Shown here in pieces: positions 34,202 to 42,018 of a DNA stretch of 64,000 bases. Position 1 is the first letter of the stretch. The number at the start of each line of letters is the position of its first letter. The notes beneath the pieces were generated by a model that ran no database searches, was not told the DNA's origin, and saw only the letters and a list, made by a program, of their open reading frames with translations. The DNA is from Thalassotalea euphylliae (GTDB lineage Bacteria; Pseudomonadota; Gammaproteobacteria; Enterobacterales; Alteromonadaceae): assembly GCF_003390375.1 (NCBI RefSeq), contig NZ_QUOT01000001.1, forward strand, positions 2,666,001 to 2,730,000, read 5' to 3'. The position numbers and the translations under genes were made by a program.

Positions 34202-36304
34202 CTACTTAGGCTGGCTAAATTCAACTAGCTCTCGTCTGCCGCCAATGAATTTGCTCGCTAGTATTTCATCATTTCGAATATCAGTTACATAAAGAATATC
34301 TTTATCAAGGTTAGCAATGGTTGTTAACTGATTTAATTTTAAATCGTAACGCCAAAGCTCTGCTTGCGAACTAATGCCATAAAGCGAGTCACCTTTTAAC
34401 AATAAATAATCGTCAAACAGCTTGTTGGTCAAAATGTTAAGCGGTTGAATATCTGAGCCAGAGCCAGAGCCAGAGCCAGAGCCCGAGTCTGAATCAGAAT
34501 GCAGCATGGCTTGGCTTAGGCTATTCAGATAAAGCAATTGATCTGCTTGATAGTAGGCAGCCCATAACACTTGCTCTTGGGCTAAATCGGTAGCTTCACC
34601 GCTATTGATATCAATCGCAAACAATCGCTGCTTTTCAGTTCGGTTATCGGTTACCAGCAGTGTGTCTGGGGTCGTCCAAGGCATCAACACGCTCACCGCT
34701 ATCGGTGATTCGATAAGCCGATAGCTAGCATCTAAGCTAATTAACGCAATTTGGTTGTTTACATTAACGGCTAGAGTTTGCCCGTCAGGTGACCATTCGT
34801 ATCGGCTACTTCTTAGTCCTTGTTTAAATTGTGTAAGTTGGTAGGTGCTCGTGCCATCAATTACCCATAGCTGGCGTTTGCCAGAGCGGTGCGAGATAAA
34901 GGTGATGAGCTCGCCGCTAGGTTGAAATTTGGCATTGAAATCAACAGAAGTAGAGCGAGCAAACGTCTCTATATCTGCCTCTTCTTCGCTTTCTAGGGAC
35001 AGGTAGCCAATATCATAGTCTTTAATACCAAAGGTAGCGGCAAACTTTACTTGGCTCGGGTGATAACTAGGATTCCAGAGTCCAGAGTGGCTTGCAGGGT
35101 GCACCAAGGTCAAGTCGCCGTCGACATCAAGGCGATATATTTGTCCTTCAAGATGAGTCAAAAAATGCTCACCGTCAGGCGAAAAGTCAATTGGAAAGCG
35201 AGCATCTGCAGAATAATTTTCTGGTGATGATATTTGTGCTTCGCTCTTTGTTATTCCGTTAACAGACAAAATTCTCAATATATGTTCATTGTCATCACTG
35301 ATAGATACGGTTGCCAATCGATCTAAGCGATGGGAATAATCCAGCGAATATATTCGATCGCTTTCACTTGTCGGTATGTTAGTGAGTTCATCAGCAACAG
35401 CATCATAGACAACCAGTGTCGGTTGATTTCTGTCAGGTGTGGGATATTGCAGCATTGCTATTCGGCCATCATTTAGCCAACTAGGGTGCGTTGTTTTTAT
35501 ATTGGCACAGTTGTAACGCAATAGATTTTTAGCATTGCCATTCCAAGCTTCAGCAAAATCTAGCGTCTGTAATTGCCAACATTGTTGCGTATTTTCAAGG
35601 TCATCAGTGCAATCAGATTGCAAGATAAACGCTAACTGAGAACCATCCGACGACCAACTTAGCTGGCTATAATGCCCAGGCTCTGTGCTTAAACGCTCTT
35701 CTTGGTTGTTGGTTAAATCTTTAGCCCATAAGTGACTAATGCATTGGCCAACATAACGGTTGAAAACTAAGTACCTACCGTCAGGGGAATAGGCGGCATT
35801 GAATTCTTGTTCGTCACTGGCTGTGAGTGGCGTAACGCGATCAAAAATGGCTTGCTCAGACGGAATTAACATGAAAACAAGTAAAGCGACACTCGCCAAT
35901 GCCGCCAAAGCATACCGATAGGTTAGTGATTTATTTGGCTCTAGTTCGCGAACTGGCGTTTTCTGACTGTTATTTGTTTCCCAACGCACATTCGCTTCTA
36001 AGCTGTAGCCCTTTTTCGCGTGAGTTTTAATAAATGCTTGTTGTTTGCTGTCGTCACCGAATGCTTTGCGTAACTGGGCAATGGCACGTTGCAACGTATT
36101 GGGGCCAACGACGCTGCTTTCCCAAACTACATCCATTAACTCATCATGGCTGACAACTTCACCGGCTCGGCTCGCTAACACCTCTAGTACTTTTAATGCT
36201 TTAGGAGGAATCTGGGTCGCTTGTTGTTGATGCTTTATTTGGTTTCGATTGACATCGATAAAGTAGTTGTTAACCCAAAACTGCGTGGCCATAAAAAAGT
36301 TCAT
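34202..36304 (-). CDS. CadC-like membrane regulator with TolB-type beta-propeller
   Basis: A 700-aa one-component regulator. Residues 5-105 form an OmpR/PhoB-type winged helix (ALKVLEVLASRAGEVVSHDEL, NTLQRAIAQLRKAFGD). A single membrane helix spans about 131-148. The periplasmic part contains repeated WD40-like PD40 blades (YSPDGRYLVFNRY, LSWSSDGSQLAFI, YEWSPDGQTLAVNV), which suggest a sensory beta-propeller. A tract of Ser-Gly repeats (about 603-618) is coded by tandem 6-bp units. It diverges from the next two genes and probably controls them. A second ATG four codons in is also possible as start. Confidence 0.9.
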   Translation of the reverse strand: MNFFMATQFWVNNYFIDVNRNQIKHQQQATQIPPKALKVLEVLASRAGEVVSHDELMDVVWESSVVGPNTLQRAIAQLRKAFGDDSKQQAFIKTHAKKGYSLEANVRWETNNSQKTPVRELEPNKSLTYRYALAALASVALLVFMLIPSEQAIFDRVTPLTASDEQEFNAAYSPDGRYLVFNRYVGQCISHLWAKDLTNNQEERLSTEPGHYSQLSWSSDGSQLAFILQSDCTDDLENTQQCWQLQTLDFAEAWNGNAKNLLRYNCANIKTTHPSWLNDGRIAMLQYPTPDRNQPTLVVYDAVADELTNIPTSESDRIYSLDYSHRLDRLATVSISDDNEHILRILSVNGITKSEAQISSPENYSADARFPIDFSPDGEHFLTHLEGQIYRLDVDGDLTLVHPASHSGLWNPSYHPSQVKFAATFGIKDYDIGYLSLESEEEADIETFARSTSVDFNAKFQPSGELITFISHRSGKRQLWVIDGTSTYQLTQFKQGLRSSRYEWSPDGQTLAVNVNNQIALISLDASYRLIESPIAVSVLMPWTTPDTLLVTDNRTEKQRLFAIDINSGEATDLAQEQVLWAAYYQADQLLYLNSLSQAMLHSDSDSGSGSGSGSGSDIQPLNILTNKLFDDYLLLKGDSLYGISSQAELWRYDLKLNQLTTIANLDKDILYVTDIRNDEILASKFIGGRRELVEFSQPK
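34455..34484 (-). repeat. 6-bp tandem repeat coding a Ser-Gly tract
   Basis: Four perfect GAGCCA units and one GAGCCC lie in frame inside the regulator gene. Unit number changes would alter the linker by two residues without a frameshift. Confidence 0.85.
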
Positions 36305-36460
36305 TCCTTGGTAATTCTGCTCAAATCTTACCGCACAGACTCACAAAATAAAGCTGAAAACAGAGAAATCAGCTAAACGTCAGGTTTTTTTCATGTGCTT
36401 CAGGCGTTGCGCTGGCAGCTTGATACTCAACTTTTGTATGCAAACAAAATAAGGAAGTGC

Positions 36461-37237
36461 ATGAGTATTCAACCAAGGTTAAAAAATCTAGTGGTAACCC
36501 TTTCTTTGATTGCTGGCTTGGTGACTGGTTTAGTTGTTGTGTTTTATGTCCATGCTTTGGCTGGCCTATGGGCTGAGCCGATTGCTTTTTCCGAGCCTCC
36601 AGCTTTTGTCGAAAAGTATGTGGCTAAACGATATAAACAAGAAAGCTCAGCACCCGATGAAGCAGTAACCAAAGCCAAGCTTACTACTGACTATTTCATT
36701 GAGGCGGCTTTAGTACGCAACGTTATGGTTAACGGCGAATCACCTACAGAACTCATAAGACTATTTACCCATTCAGACAAAGTGAAACGGATCAAAACTG
36801 CCGCTGCGTTCGCTGATGTAAACATGAAGTTGTCTCATGATGAAGGTACTGATTTTGACAACAAACGAAAGGCGTTTTGGCAGCAAGTTGAAGTGCACAG
36901 CGCAGATATTCAAAGCGCGCTGTTCGAAGCGTTAATCGTCACGGCGCAAGAACGCACTAGAACTTATATACCGTATACGCTCGCATGGTGGATGCAAGAG
37001 GATAAAGCCAAAGCTGTTGAAATGCTGACTTGGGCAGCAAAGCACCATCCCGACCCTTGGGTGCGCAATTTTTCTGTGTATTACGTGATTCAATTTGGCG
37101 GTAACGAGGAATACGCTCAAGAACTCATCCAAAGCCAGACACATGACCCCGTGTTTAAGGTTCGACACCGTATTCTTGAACAACGATTTAGACGTTTTGA
37201 AGAAATGCTATTTGGCAAAGAGGAAGAACAATCATGA
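36461..37237 (+). CDS. Membrane-anchored protein of unknown function
   Basis: A 258-aa protein I do not recognise. An N-terminal membrane helix (about residues 10-35) precedes a soluble, largely helical domain; TLAWWMQEDKAKAVEMLTWAAKHHPDPWVRNFSVYYV resembles a HEAT-like repeat pair (an impression only). The AAGGAAG four bases before the ATG at 36461 supports this start over a longer upstream frame. The stop overlaps the beta-lactamase fusion gene (ATGA), so the two are translationally coupled and probably functionally linked. Confidence 0.72.
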   Translation: MSIQPRLKNLVVTLSLIAGLVTGLVVVFYVHALAGLWAEPIAFSEPPAFVEKYVAKRYKQESSAPDEAVTKAKLTTDYFIEAALVRNVMVNGESPTELIRLFTHSDKVKRIKTAAAFADVNMKLSHDEGTDFDNKRKAFWQQVEVHSADIQSALFEALIVTAQERTRTYIPYTLAWWMQEDKAKAVEMLTWAAKHHPDPWVRNFSVYYVIQFGGNEEYAQELIQSQTHDPVFKVRHRILEQRFRRFEEMLFGKEEEQS

Positions 37238-39225
37238 AGGTAACTATTAAAAATTTATTGGCATTAGCACTAGTGACAAGTTTTAGCGGTAATGCACTGT
37301 CAAAAGCTGAGGATTTACAGTCTTCATTAACTGGCCCATATCTTGGCCAAAAAGCACCTGGGTTAACGCCAGAAGTTTTTGCGCCGGACATTGTCTCTAC
37401 CAAAGGATGGGAATACGGCGTTGTTTTCTCGCCACGCTTGGATGAAATGTATTTTGTTCGAGAAGTGATTAAAGATACTAAACCATATCAAGAATTTGTC
37501 GTTTTTGTACAGCATGATGATAAATGGCAGGAACGTGTTATTTCCAAAAGGGTAGGAACGCCGACACTATCGCCTGATAACAAAACGATGTTTTTTGGTC
37601 GCAGCTTTAAAACTCGAACAGCGTCAGGTTGGTCTGAAATGCAGCGGCTAGGCACTGAATTTGAAGATTTCAGGATTATGCGCGTTACCGCTTCATTAAA
37701 CGGAACCATAGCATTTGATGTTGCTGAAAAAGAGGGGGTGCTGCGCTATTCCAAACTAGAGAATGGCAAACGCGTAGCCCCCAAACCATTCCCTAAGCAC
37801 ATCAATACAGGTTTATGGAATGCACACCCGTTTATTGCCCCTGATGAAAGCTATGTTATTTGGGATGGTCAACGAGGTAGTGATGACAGAAATTCAGACT
37901 TGTTTATCAGTTTTAAAGAGCCTGATGGCAGTTGGGGTGAGGCGATTAAATTTAGCGAGAACATTAATACTGAAGTTTCTGAATTCGCCGCACAAGTCTC
38001 GCCTGATGGTAAATATTTATTCTTTAACCGCAGTTTAGGTGACCGCAACGTGGACACCTTTTGGGTTGATGCCAAGGTCATCGAGCAACTAAAACCTACT
38101 CATATCAAACAATATCACGCTAAAAGCGCACCGCGGGGGACAGCCGCACAAGCTGTCGGCTCATTTAGGGATATTCCTGCGCTTAAAAATGCGTTTTTCG
38201 ATACGGCGCCATCATCTTCAGATAGCAGTTTAGCGGCAAGGCAACTGGCCGTGGCGGAAGACAAGACCAAAGCGATTATTCAGCTGGCGAAAGAAATAGG
38301 TGCCGTTAAACATGGCAATTACGACAGCCTGTTAATCGCCCATAACAATGCTTTGGTTTTTGAAAGTTATCAGCAAAGAGGACGTTACAATCTGGCTCAC
38401 CCGCAAGCCTCTGCCACCAAAGGCTACACAAGTTTATTGGTTGGCCGTGCGGTTCAGCTAGGTTACTTGTCTATGGCTGATCTTGATAAGCCAATCATCA
38501 GCTTTTTAAATGAAATAGATAAAAGCGAACTAGTTAAAGGCGCTGAGAAAATTACATTACACAAAGCGCTCACTATGCAAGGTGGTTTAACCATTGATGA
38601 GGAAAGATGGCAGGAATTAGAAAAGTCGCCCGATCAGCTTCAGGGTCAAAAACTGGTTCAAGCGTTACTAGAAAACAGTGCACCGATAACTGATGAAACC
38701 CAAGTATACAAATACGGTAACTACAACCCCATGCTCGTTATGACTGTGATTGATTCGGTAACGCCAAAGGGTGCTAAACACTTCATAAAAACCGAAGTGT
38801 TAGATAAGTTGAATATTGCTAATTACCATTGGAGTACACACACTAGCGGCCTACCCCAAGCAGGTTGGAAGATTAGCTTAACGTCACGTGATATGGTCAA
38901 ATTGGGCTTAATCGTCGCCAATCAAGGTAAGTGGCAAGGAGCACCGTTTGTTTCTGCTGACTATTTAGCGAAAGCCACAAGCGCTTTTGCCAATCCACCT
39001 GAAGACTTTATTCCAGAGGAATATCGGTACGGCTATTTCTGGTACACCACGCCAGTACAAGTGAAAGGCAAAACTTATGTGGCCAATTTGGCATGGGGTG
39101 GCGGTGGACAGCGCGTTATTGTGGTCGCAGAGCTTGGGCTAGTTATCGCCATTACTGGCCATGACAGAGACGATAAAATCATGGCACAAATTACCGATAC
39201 AGTTATCCCTGCATTTGCGGATTAG
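37234..39225 (+). CDS. Propeller-beta-lactamase family serine hydrolase
   Basis: A 663-aa exported protein with signal peptide MKVTIKNLLALALVTSFSGNA. Residues 40-290 hold PD40/TolB-like blades (FSPRLDEMYFVRE, LSPDNKTMFFGRS, VSPDGKYLFFNRS). Residues 345-655 are a class C beta-lactamase/esterase-type serine hydrolase with SATK (Ser393, Lys396) and the YGN motif (Tyr494, Asn496). A glycine-rich WGGGG late in the chain may replace the KTG motif. Such proteins are often peptidases or esterases rather than antibiotic resistance enzymes. It pairs with the upstream anchor protein and the divergent propeller regulator. Confidence 0.87.
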   Translation: MKVTIKNLLALALVTSFSGNALSKAEDLQSSLTGPYLGQKAPGLTPEVFAPDIVSTKGWEYGVVFSPRLDEMYFVREVIKDTKPYQEFVVFVQHDDKWQERVISKRVGTPTLSPDNKTMFFGRSFKTRTASGWSEMQRLGTEFEDFRIMRVTASLNGTIAFDVAEKEGVLRYSKLENGKRVAPKPFPKHINTGLWNAHPFIAPDESYVIWDGQRGSDDRNSDLFISFKEPDGSWGEAIKFSENINTEVSEFAAQVSPDGKYLFFNRSLGDRNVDTFWVDAKVIEQLKPTHIKQYHAKSAPRGTAAQAVGSFRDIPALKNAFFDTAPSSSDSSLAARQLAVAEDKTKAIIQLAKEIGAVKHGNYDSLLIAHNNALVFESYQQRGRYNLAHPQASATKGYTSLLVGRAVQLGYLSMADLDKPIISFLNEIDKSELVKGAEKITLHKALTMQGGLTIDEERWQELEKSPDQLQGQKLVQALLENSAPITDETQVYKYGNYNPMLVMTVIDSVTPKGAKHFIKTEVLDKLNIANYHWSTHTSGLPQAGWKISLTSRDMVKLGLIVANQGKWQGAPFVSADYLAKATSAFANPPEDFIPEEYRYGYFWYTTPVQVKGKTYVANLAWGGGGQRVIVVAELGLVIAITGHDRDDKIMAQITDTVIPAFAD

Positions 39226-39248
39226 TCAATAAAGCTAGTGTTATTGAT

Positions 39249-39292
39249 GACAATACCAAGTGCAAACTTAAGTGCTTGGTATTGTCTTTTTG
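39249..39292. terminator. Bidirectional terminator
   Basis: GACAATACCAAG (39249-39260) pairs with CTTGGTATTGTC (39275-39286) and is followed by TTTTT. It separates the convergent serine hydrolase and flavoprotein genes. Confidence 0.85.
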
Positions 39293-39304
39293 TTGATAGG
39301 CCGT

Positions 39305-40510
39305 TTATACCGCCTGCCCACAAGCTACGCCAGAGCTCCACGCAAATTGGAAGTTGTACCCCCCTAGCCAACCCGTTACATCAATCACTTCGCCGATAAA
39401 AAACAAGCCTTTGGCGTTTTTTGCTTCAAAAGTTTTTGAACTGAGTTCGTCGGTATCTACCCCGCCTAGGGTAACTTCGGCGGTGCGGTAGCCTTCGGTG
39501 CCGTTGGGCTTTATTTGCCAGTGGTGTAGGTACTGCTGTAAGTAAGTGACTTCTTCATTACTTAACTGGCTGATTACTTTGTCGGTCAGCTCTTTGTTAT
39601 TCACCATAGCTTCTACTAGGCGCTTTGGAAGCACAGTGGTTAGCAAGTTTTTTAGTGATTTTTGAGGGCTGTTTTGACGCCATTCTTTTACAAGCTCTGC
39701 TATTGGGCTGTCAGGTAATAAGTCGATGGTGACTGCCTGCCCTGCTCGCCAAAATGATGAAATTTGCAGTATTGCTGGCCCTGATAAACCGCGATGCGTA
39801 AATAAAATATTCTCACGAAATTGAGTGCCATCATCTGCTGTCACCACTGTTGGCAAACTAATGCCTGACAAGCCATCAAAACGTTGTTTGTCGTGATCGT
39901 GCAGGGTAAATGGCACCAGTGCCGCCATGGTTGGTAAAACGTTTAAACCAAATTGTTCAGCAATTTTATAACCGATAGGTGTTGCCCCTAGTTTTGGCAT
40001 GGTTAAGCCACCAGAAGCGATAACCAAAGACTGGCACTGGTAAGTGTCGCCTGAGGTGACGACTTGGTAGCCCTGCCCGCTTTCGTCCTCAGATAAAGGC
40101 GTCACCGATAATACTTCGCTGCGTAGCGCTATATTTACCCCTGCCCAGTCGCATTCGATCATCAAAATATCAACGATATCTTGTGCGCTATCATCGCAAA
40201 ATAGTTGGCCTAAAGTCTTGTGGTGATACGCCAAGCCGTGGCGGTCAACTAATTCGATAAAATCTTGTGCGCTGTAGCGACTAAGTGCTGATTTAACGAA
40301 ATGTGGATTTTGGCACAGGTAGTTTTCTGGGCGGGCGTTTTCGTTGGTAAAGTTGCAGCGGCCACCGCCACTGATCAGAATTTTACGGCCAGGTTTTTTA
40401 CCCATGTCCACAATAGTCACAGATTTTCCGCGATAGCCGGCGGTAGCTGCGCACATAAGGCCGGCGGCACCTGCGCCGATAACTAAAACATCTGTTTGGA
40501 CTACTGACAT
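39305..40510 (-). CDS. HI0933/YhiN family FAD-dependent oxidoreductase
   Basis: A 401-aa flavoprotein of the HI0933/YhiN family. The N-terminal dinucleotide fold VLVIGAGAAGLMCA and the ISGGGRCNFTNE motif are diagnostic, with the C-terminal GGYNFQFAWSSGVACGQ closing the FAD site. The biological role of the family is not settled (proposed roles include flavin-dependent RNA or protein modification). The ATG at 40510 is preferred to an upstream GTG (40540). Confidence 0.9.
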   Translation of the reverse strand: MSVVQTDVLVIGAGAAGLMCAATAGYRGKSVTIVDMGKKPGRKILISGGGRCNFTNENARPENYLCQNPHFVKSALSRYSAQDFIELVDRHGLAYHHKTLGQLFCDDSAQDIVDILMIECDWAGVNIALRSEVLSVTPLSEDESGQGYQVVTSGDTYQCQSLVIASGGLTMPKLGATPIGYKIAEQFGLNVLPTMAALVPFTLHDHDKQRFDGLSGISLPTVVTADDGTQFRENILFTHRGLSGPAILQISSFWRAGQAVTIDLLPDSPIAELVKEWRQNSPQKSLKNLLTTVLPKRLVEAMVNNKELTDKVISQLSNEEVTYLQQYLHHWQIKPNGTEGYRTAEVTLGGVDTDELSSKTFEAKNAKGLFFIGEVIDVTGWLGGYNFQFAWSSGVACGQAV

Positions 40511-40556
40511 GGAATGTGGCTCATAAAGAATAAAGCGCACATTATAGTGAGGTTAT

Positions 40557-40579
40557 AAAAAAGGGGCTATGAAGCCCCT
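40557..40579 (-). terminator. Intrinsic terminator of ftnA
   Basis: AGGGGCT and AGCCCCT form a seven-base-pair stem with a four-base loop. Read on the minus strand it ends in six T residues. Confidence 0.9.
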
Positions 40580-40617
40580 GTTATTTTTTGTGATGTATTT
40601 GCTTAAAGCAAGTGTGC

Positions 40618-41148
40618 TTAGGCGCTGGCATCTGTCATTACGCTGCCGTTGCCGCCAGATTTTGCCATTTCAGCCAAATCTTTATCAACGAAGAACAACG
40701 CGTGGCCATCGTGACCCACAAGATTGATTTTATCTAGCACGCTCTTGAATAAGGTTTCTTCTTCGTGCTGCTCAGCCACATACCATTGCAAGAAGTTAAA
40801 CGTTGAGTAGTCTTGCGTTGTGAAAGCCTTGTGAGCAAGCGCGTTAATTTGCTCCGTGATATGGCATTCGTGCTTATAGGTTTGCTCGAACACATCCGCA
40901 AGTGAGCTGAACTCATGTGGTGGCGCTTCAATAGCACCTAGAATTGGCAACGCACCTGTCTCACTCACGTAAGTGAACAAGCGATTCATGTGGTCCATTT
41001 CTTCAAGCGCGTGCTTGCGCATGAACTCTGCCGCTCCCTCAAAGCCTTGGTCTTCACACCAAGCACTCATTTGTAGGTACATATTTGATGAGTAAAACTC
41101 TAAATTAATTTGTTGGTTAAGCTCTTTAACCATTTCCGGCTTCAACAT
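40618..41148 (-). CDS. ftnA: Non-haem ferritin FtnA
   Basis: A 176-aa ferritin that stores iron in a 24-subunit shell. The ferroxidase residues are in place: Glu in NLEFYSSNMYLQMSAW, the ALEEMDHMNRLF helix with Glu and His, and the AEQHEEETLFKSVLDKI helix. It lies downstream (same strand) of a peroxiredoxin, with a 141-bp gap holding a possible Fur-type box. This is consistent with iron and peroxide defence, though co-regulation is inferred. Confidence 0.97.
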   Translation of the reverse strand: MLKPEMVKELNQQINLEFYSSNMYLQMSAWCEDQGFEGAAEFMRKHALEEMDHMNRLFTYVSETGALPILGAIEAPPHEFSSLADVFEQTYKHECHITEQINALAHKAFTTQDYSTFNFLQWYVAEQHEEETLFKSVLDKINLVGHDGHALFFVDKDLAEMAKSGGNGSVMTDASA

Positions 41149-41242
41149 AGGAACAACCTCACAGCGTTAATAATGGCGGCATTGTGCCAAAAACTTTTGA
41201 TGAAGACAAATAAAAACCAATAAAAACAAATGGATACAAAGT

Positions 41243-41262
41243 GATAATGGTTATTGTTTATC
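41243..41262. promoter_or_regulatory. Possible Fur-type iron box upstream of ftnA
   Basis: GATAATGGTTATTGTTTATC resembles the Fur consensus in its first half (10 of 12 bases) and less in the second. It lies about 95 bp upstream of ftnA. Similarity is by eye only. Confidence 0.3.
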
Positions 41263-41289
41263 TTCTGTTATGCACTCAACGTGTAATAT

Positions 41290-41766
41290 TTACAGCGCAG
41301 CAAGCACAGCTTCTGCTTTTGACACTTCAAATTCTTTAGGTTTTTCAACATTTAACAGTGTTACTGTGCCATTTTCGATCACCATGGCGTAACGTTGAGA
41401 ACGCAGGCCGCCAAAGGCGCCAGTTTCCATTTCAAGACCAAGGGCTTTGGTGTAATTGCCGTCACCATCAGCCAACATAGCAATATGCTCTGCGTTTTGT
41501 GCTGCGCCCCATGCATTCATCACAAAGGCGTCATTAACTGACACACAAGCGATTAGGTCAACACCTTTGGCTTTAAATTCGTCAGCCTTAACAACATAAC
41601 CAGGTAAGTGAGCGGCCGAGCAGGTTGGTGTGAACGCGCCAGGTACGGCAAACAGTACAACTTTCTTGTTAGCAAAAAGTTCATCTGTAGCGTGGTTGAT
41701 CATTTCACCATCTTTAAGTTCTTGTAATTGGCCGCTTGGCATCTTGTCGTTAAGGGCAATAGTCAT
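41290..41766 (-). CDS. Peroxiredoxin, Prx5 type
   Basis: A 158-aa thiol peroxidase of the Prx5 (AhpE/hybrid Prx) group that reduces peroxides with thioredoxin or glutathione. The peroxidatic cysteine is in VPGAFTPTCS (Cys49 region), with the family Pro and Thr. There is no glutaredoxin domain fused, and the later cysteine in LIACVSVND may be the resolving residue. It lies upstream of ftnA on the same strand. Confidence 0.93.
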   Translation of the reverse strand: MTIALNDKMPSGQLQELKDGEMINHATDELFANKKVVLFAVPGAFTPTCSAAHLPGYVVKADEFKAKGVDLIACVSVNDAFVMNAWGAAQNAEHIAMLADGDGNYTKALGLEMETGAFGGLRSQRYAMVIENGTVTLLNVEKPKEFEVSKAEAVLAAL

Positions 41767-41793
41767 TTGTTGCTTTCTCGTATGAATGAATTG

Positions 41794-41949
41794 TTATTTT
41801 AGCTTGATTGGCTTACACAAAAAGCCTTTGTCGTGCGCACTACGGGCGCAGTCTTTACAGATAAAACGGGGTTTATCAACAATGTGGATCAACTCATGGA
41901 TATTTTTCTCAATATCCTTCTTTTTCCACTTACAAAGTGATTTAGCCAT
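41794..41949 (-). CDS. 51-aa four-cysteine protein, probable zinc-binding
   Basis: A short gene encoding MAKSLCKWKKKDIEKNI... with cysteines at 6, 31, 34 and 45. The pairing FICKDCARSAHDKGFLC is a zinc-knuckle-like pattern (CxxC plus a following Cys). Small proteins of this pattern occur in Shewanella and Vibrio relatives, as far as I recall, without assigned function. The ATG sits directly after the T-tract of the chemoreceptor terminator and its AGAGG ribosome site lies in the hairpin arm, seven bases from the start. It is followed 28 bp later by the peroxiredoxin gene on the same strand. Confidence 0.75.
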   Translation of the reverse strand: MAKSLCKWKKKDIEKNIHELIHIVDKPRFICKDCARSAHDKGFLCKPIKLK

Positions 41950-41986
41950 AAAAAAACCTCTAACACTTATTCTAAAGTATTAGAGG
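41950..41986 (-). terminator. Terminator of the chemoreceptor gene
   Basis: On the minus strand CCTCTAA and TTAGAGG (plus four inner pairs) form a stem with a six-base loop, followed by seven T residues. Its 3' arm supplies the ribosome site of the downstream 51-aa gene. Confidence 0.85.
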
Positions 41987-42018
41987 CTTATTTGCTTGTT
42001 CAGATTGGCGAAAAAGCG

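Noticed and set aside
37234..39225. Antibiotic-resistance beta-lactamase
   Set aside because: The serine hydrolase has class C-type motifs but is fused to a propeller and lacks a clear KTG; this pattern fits peptidases and esterases better.
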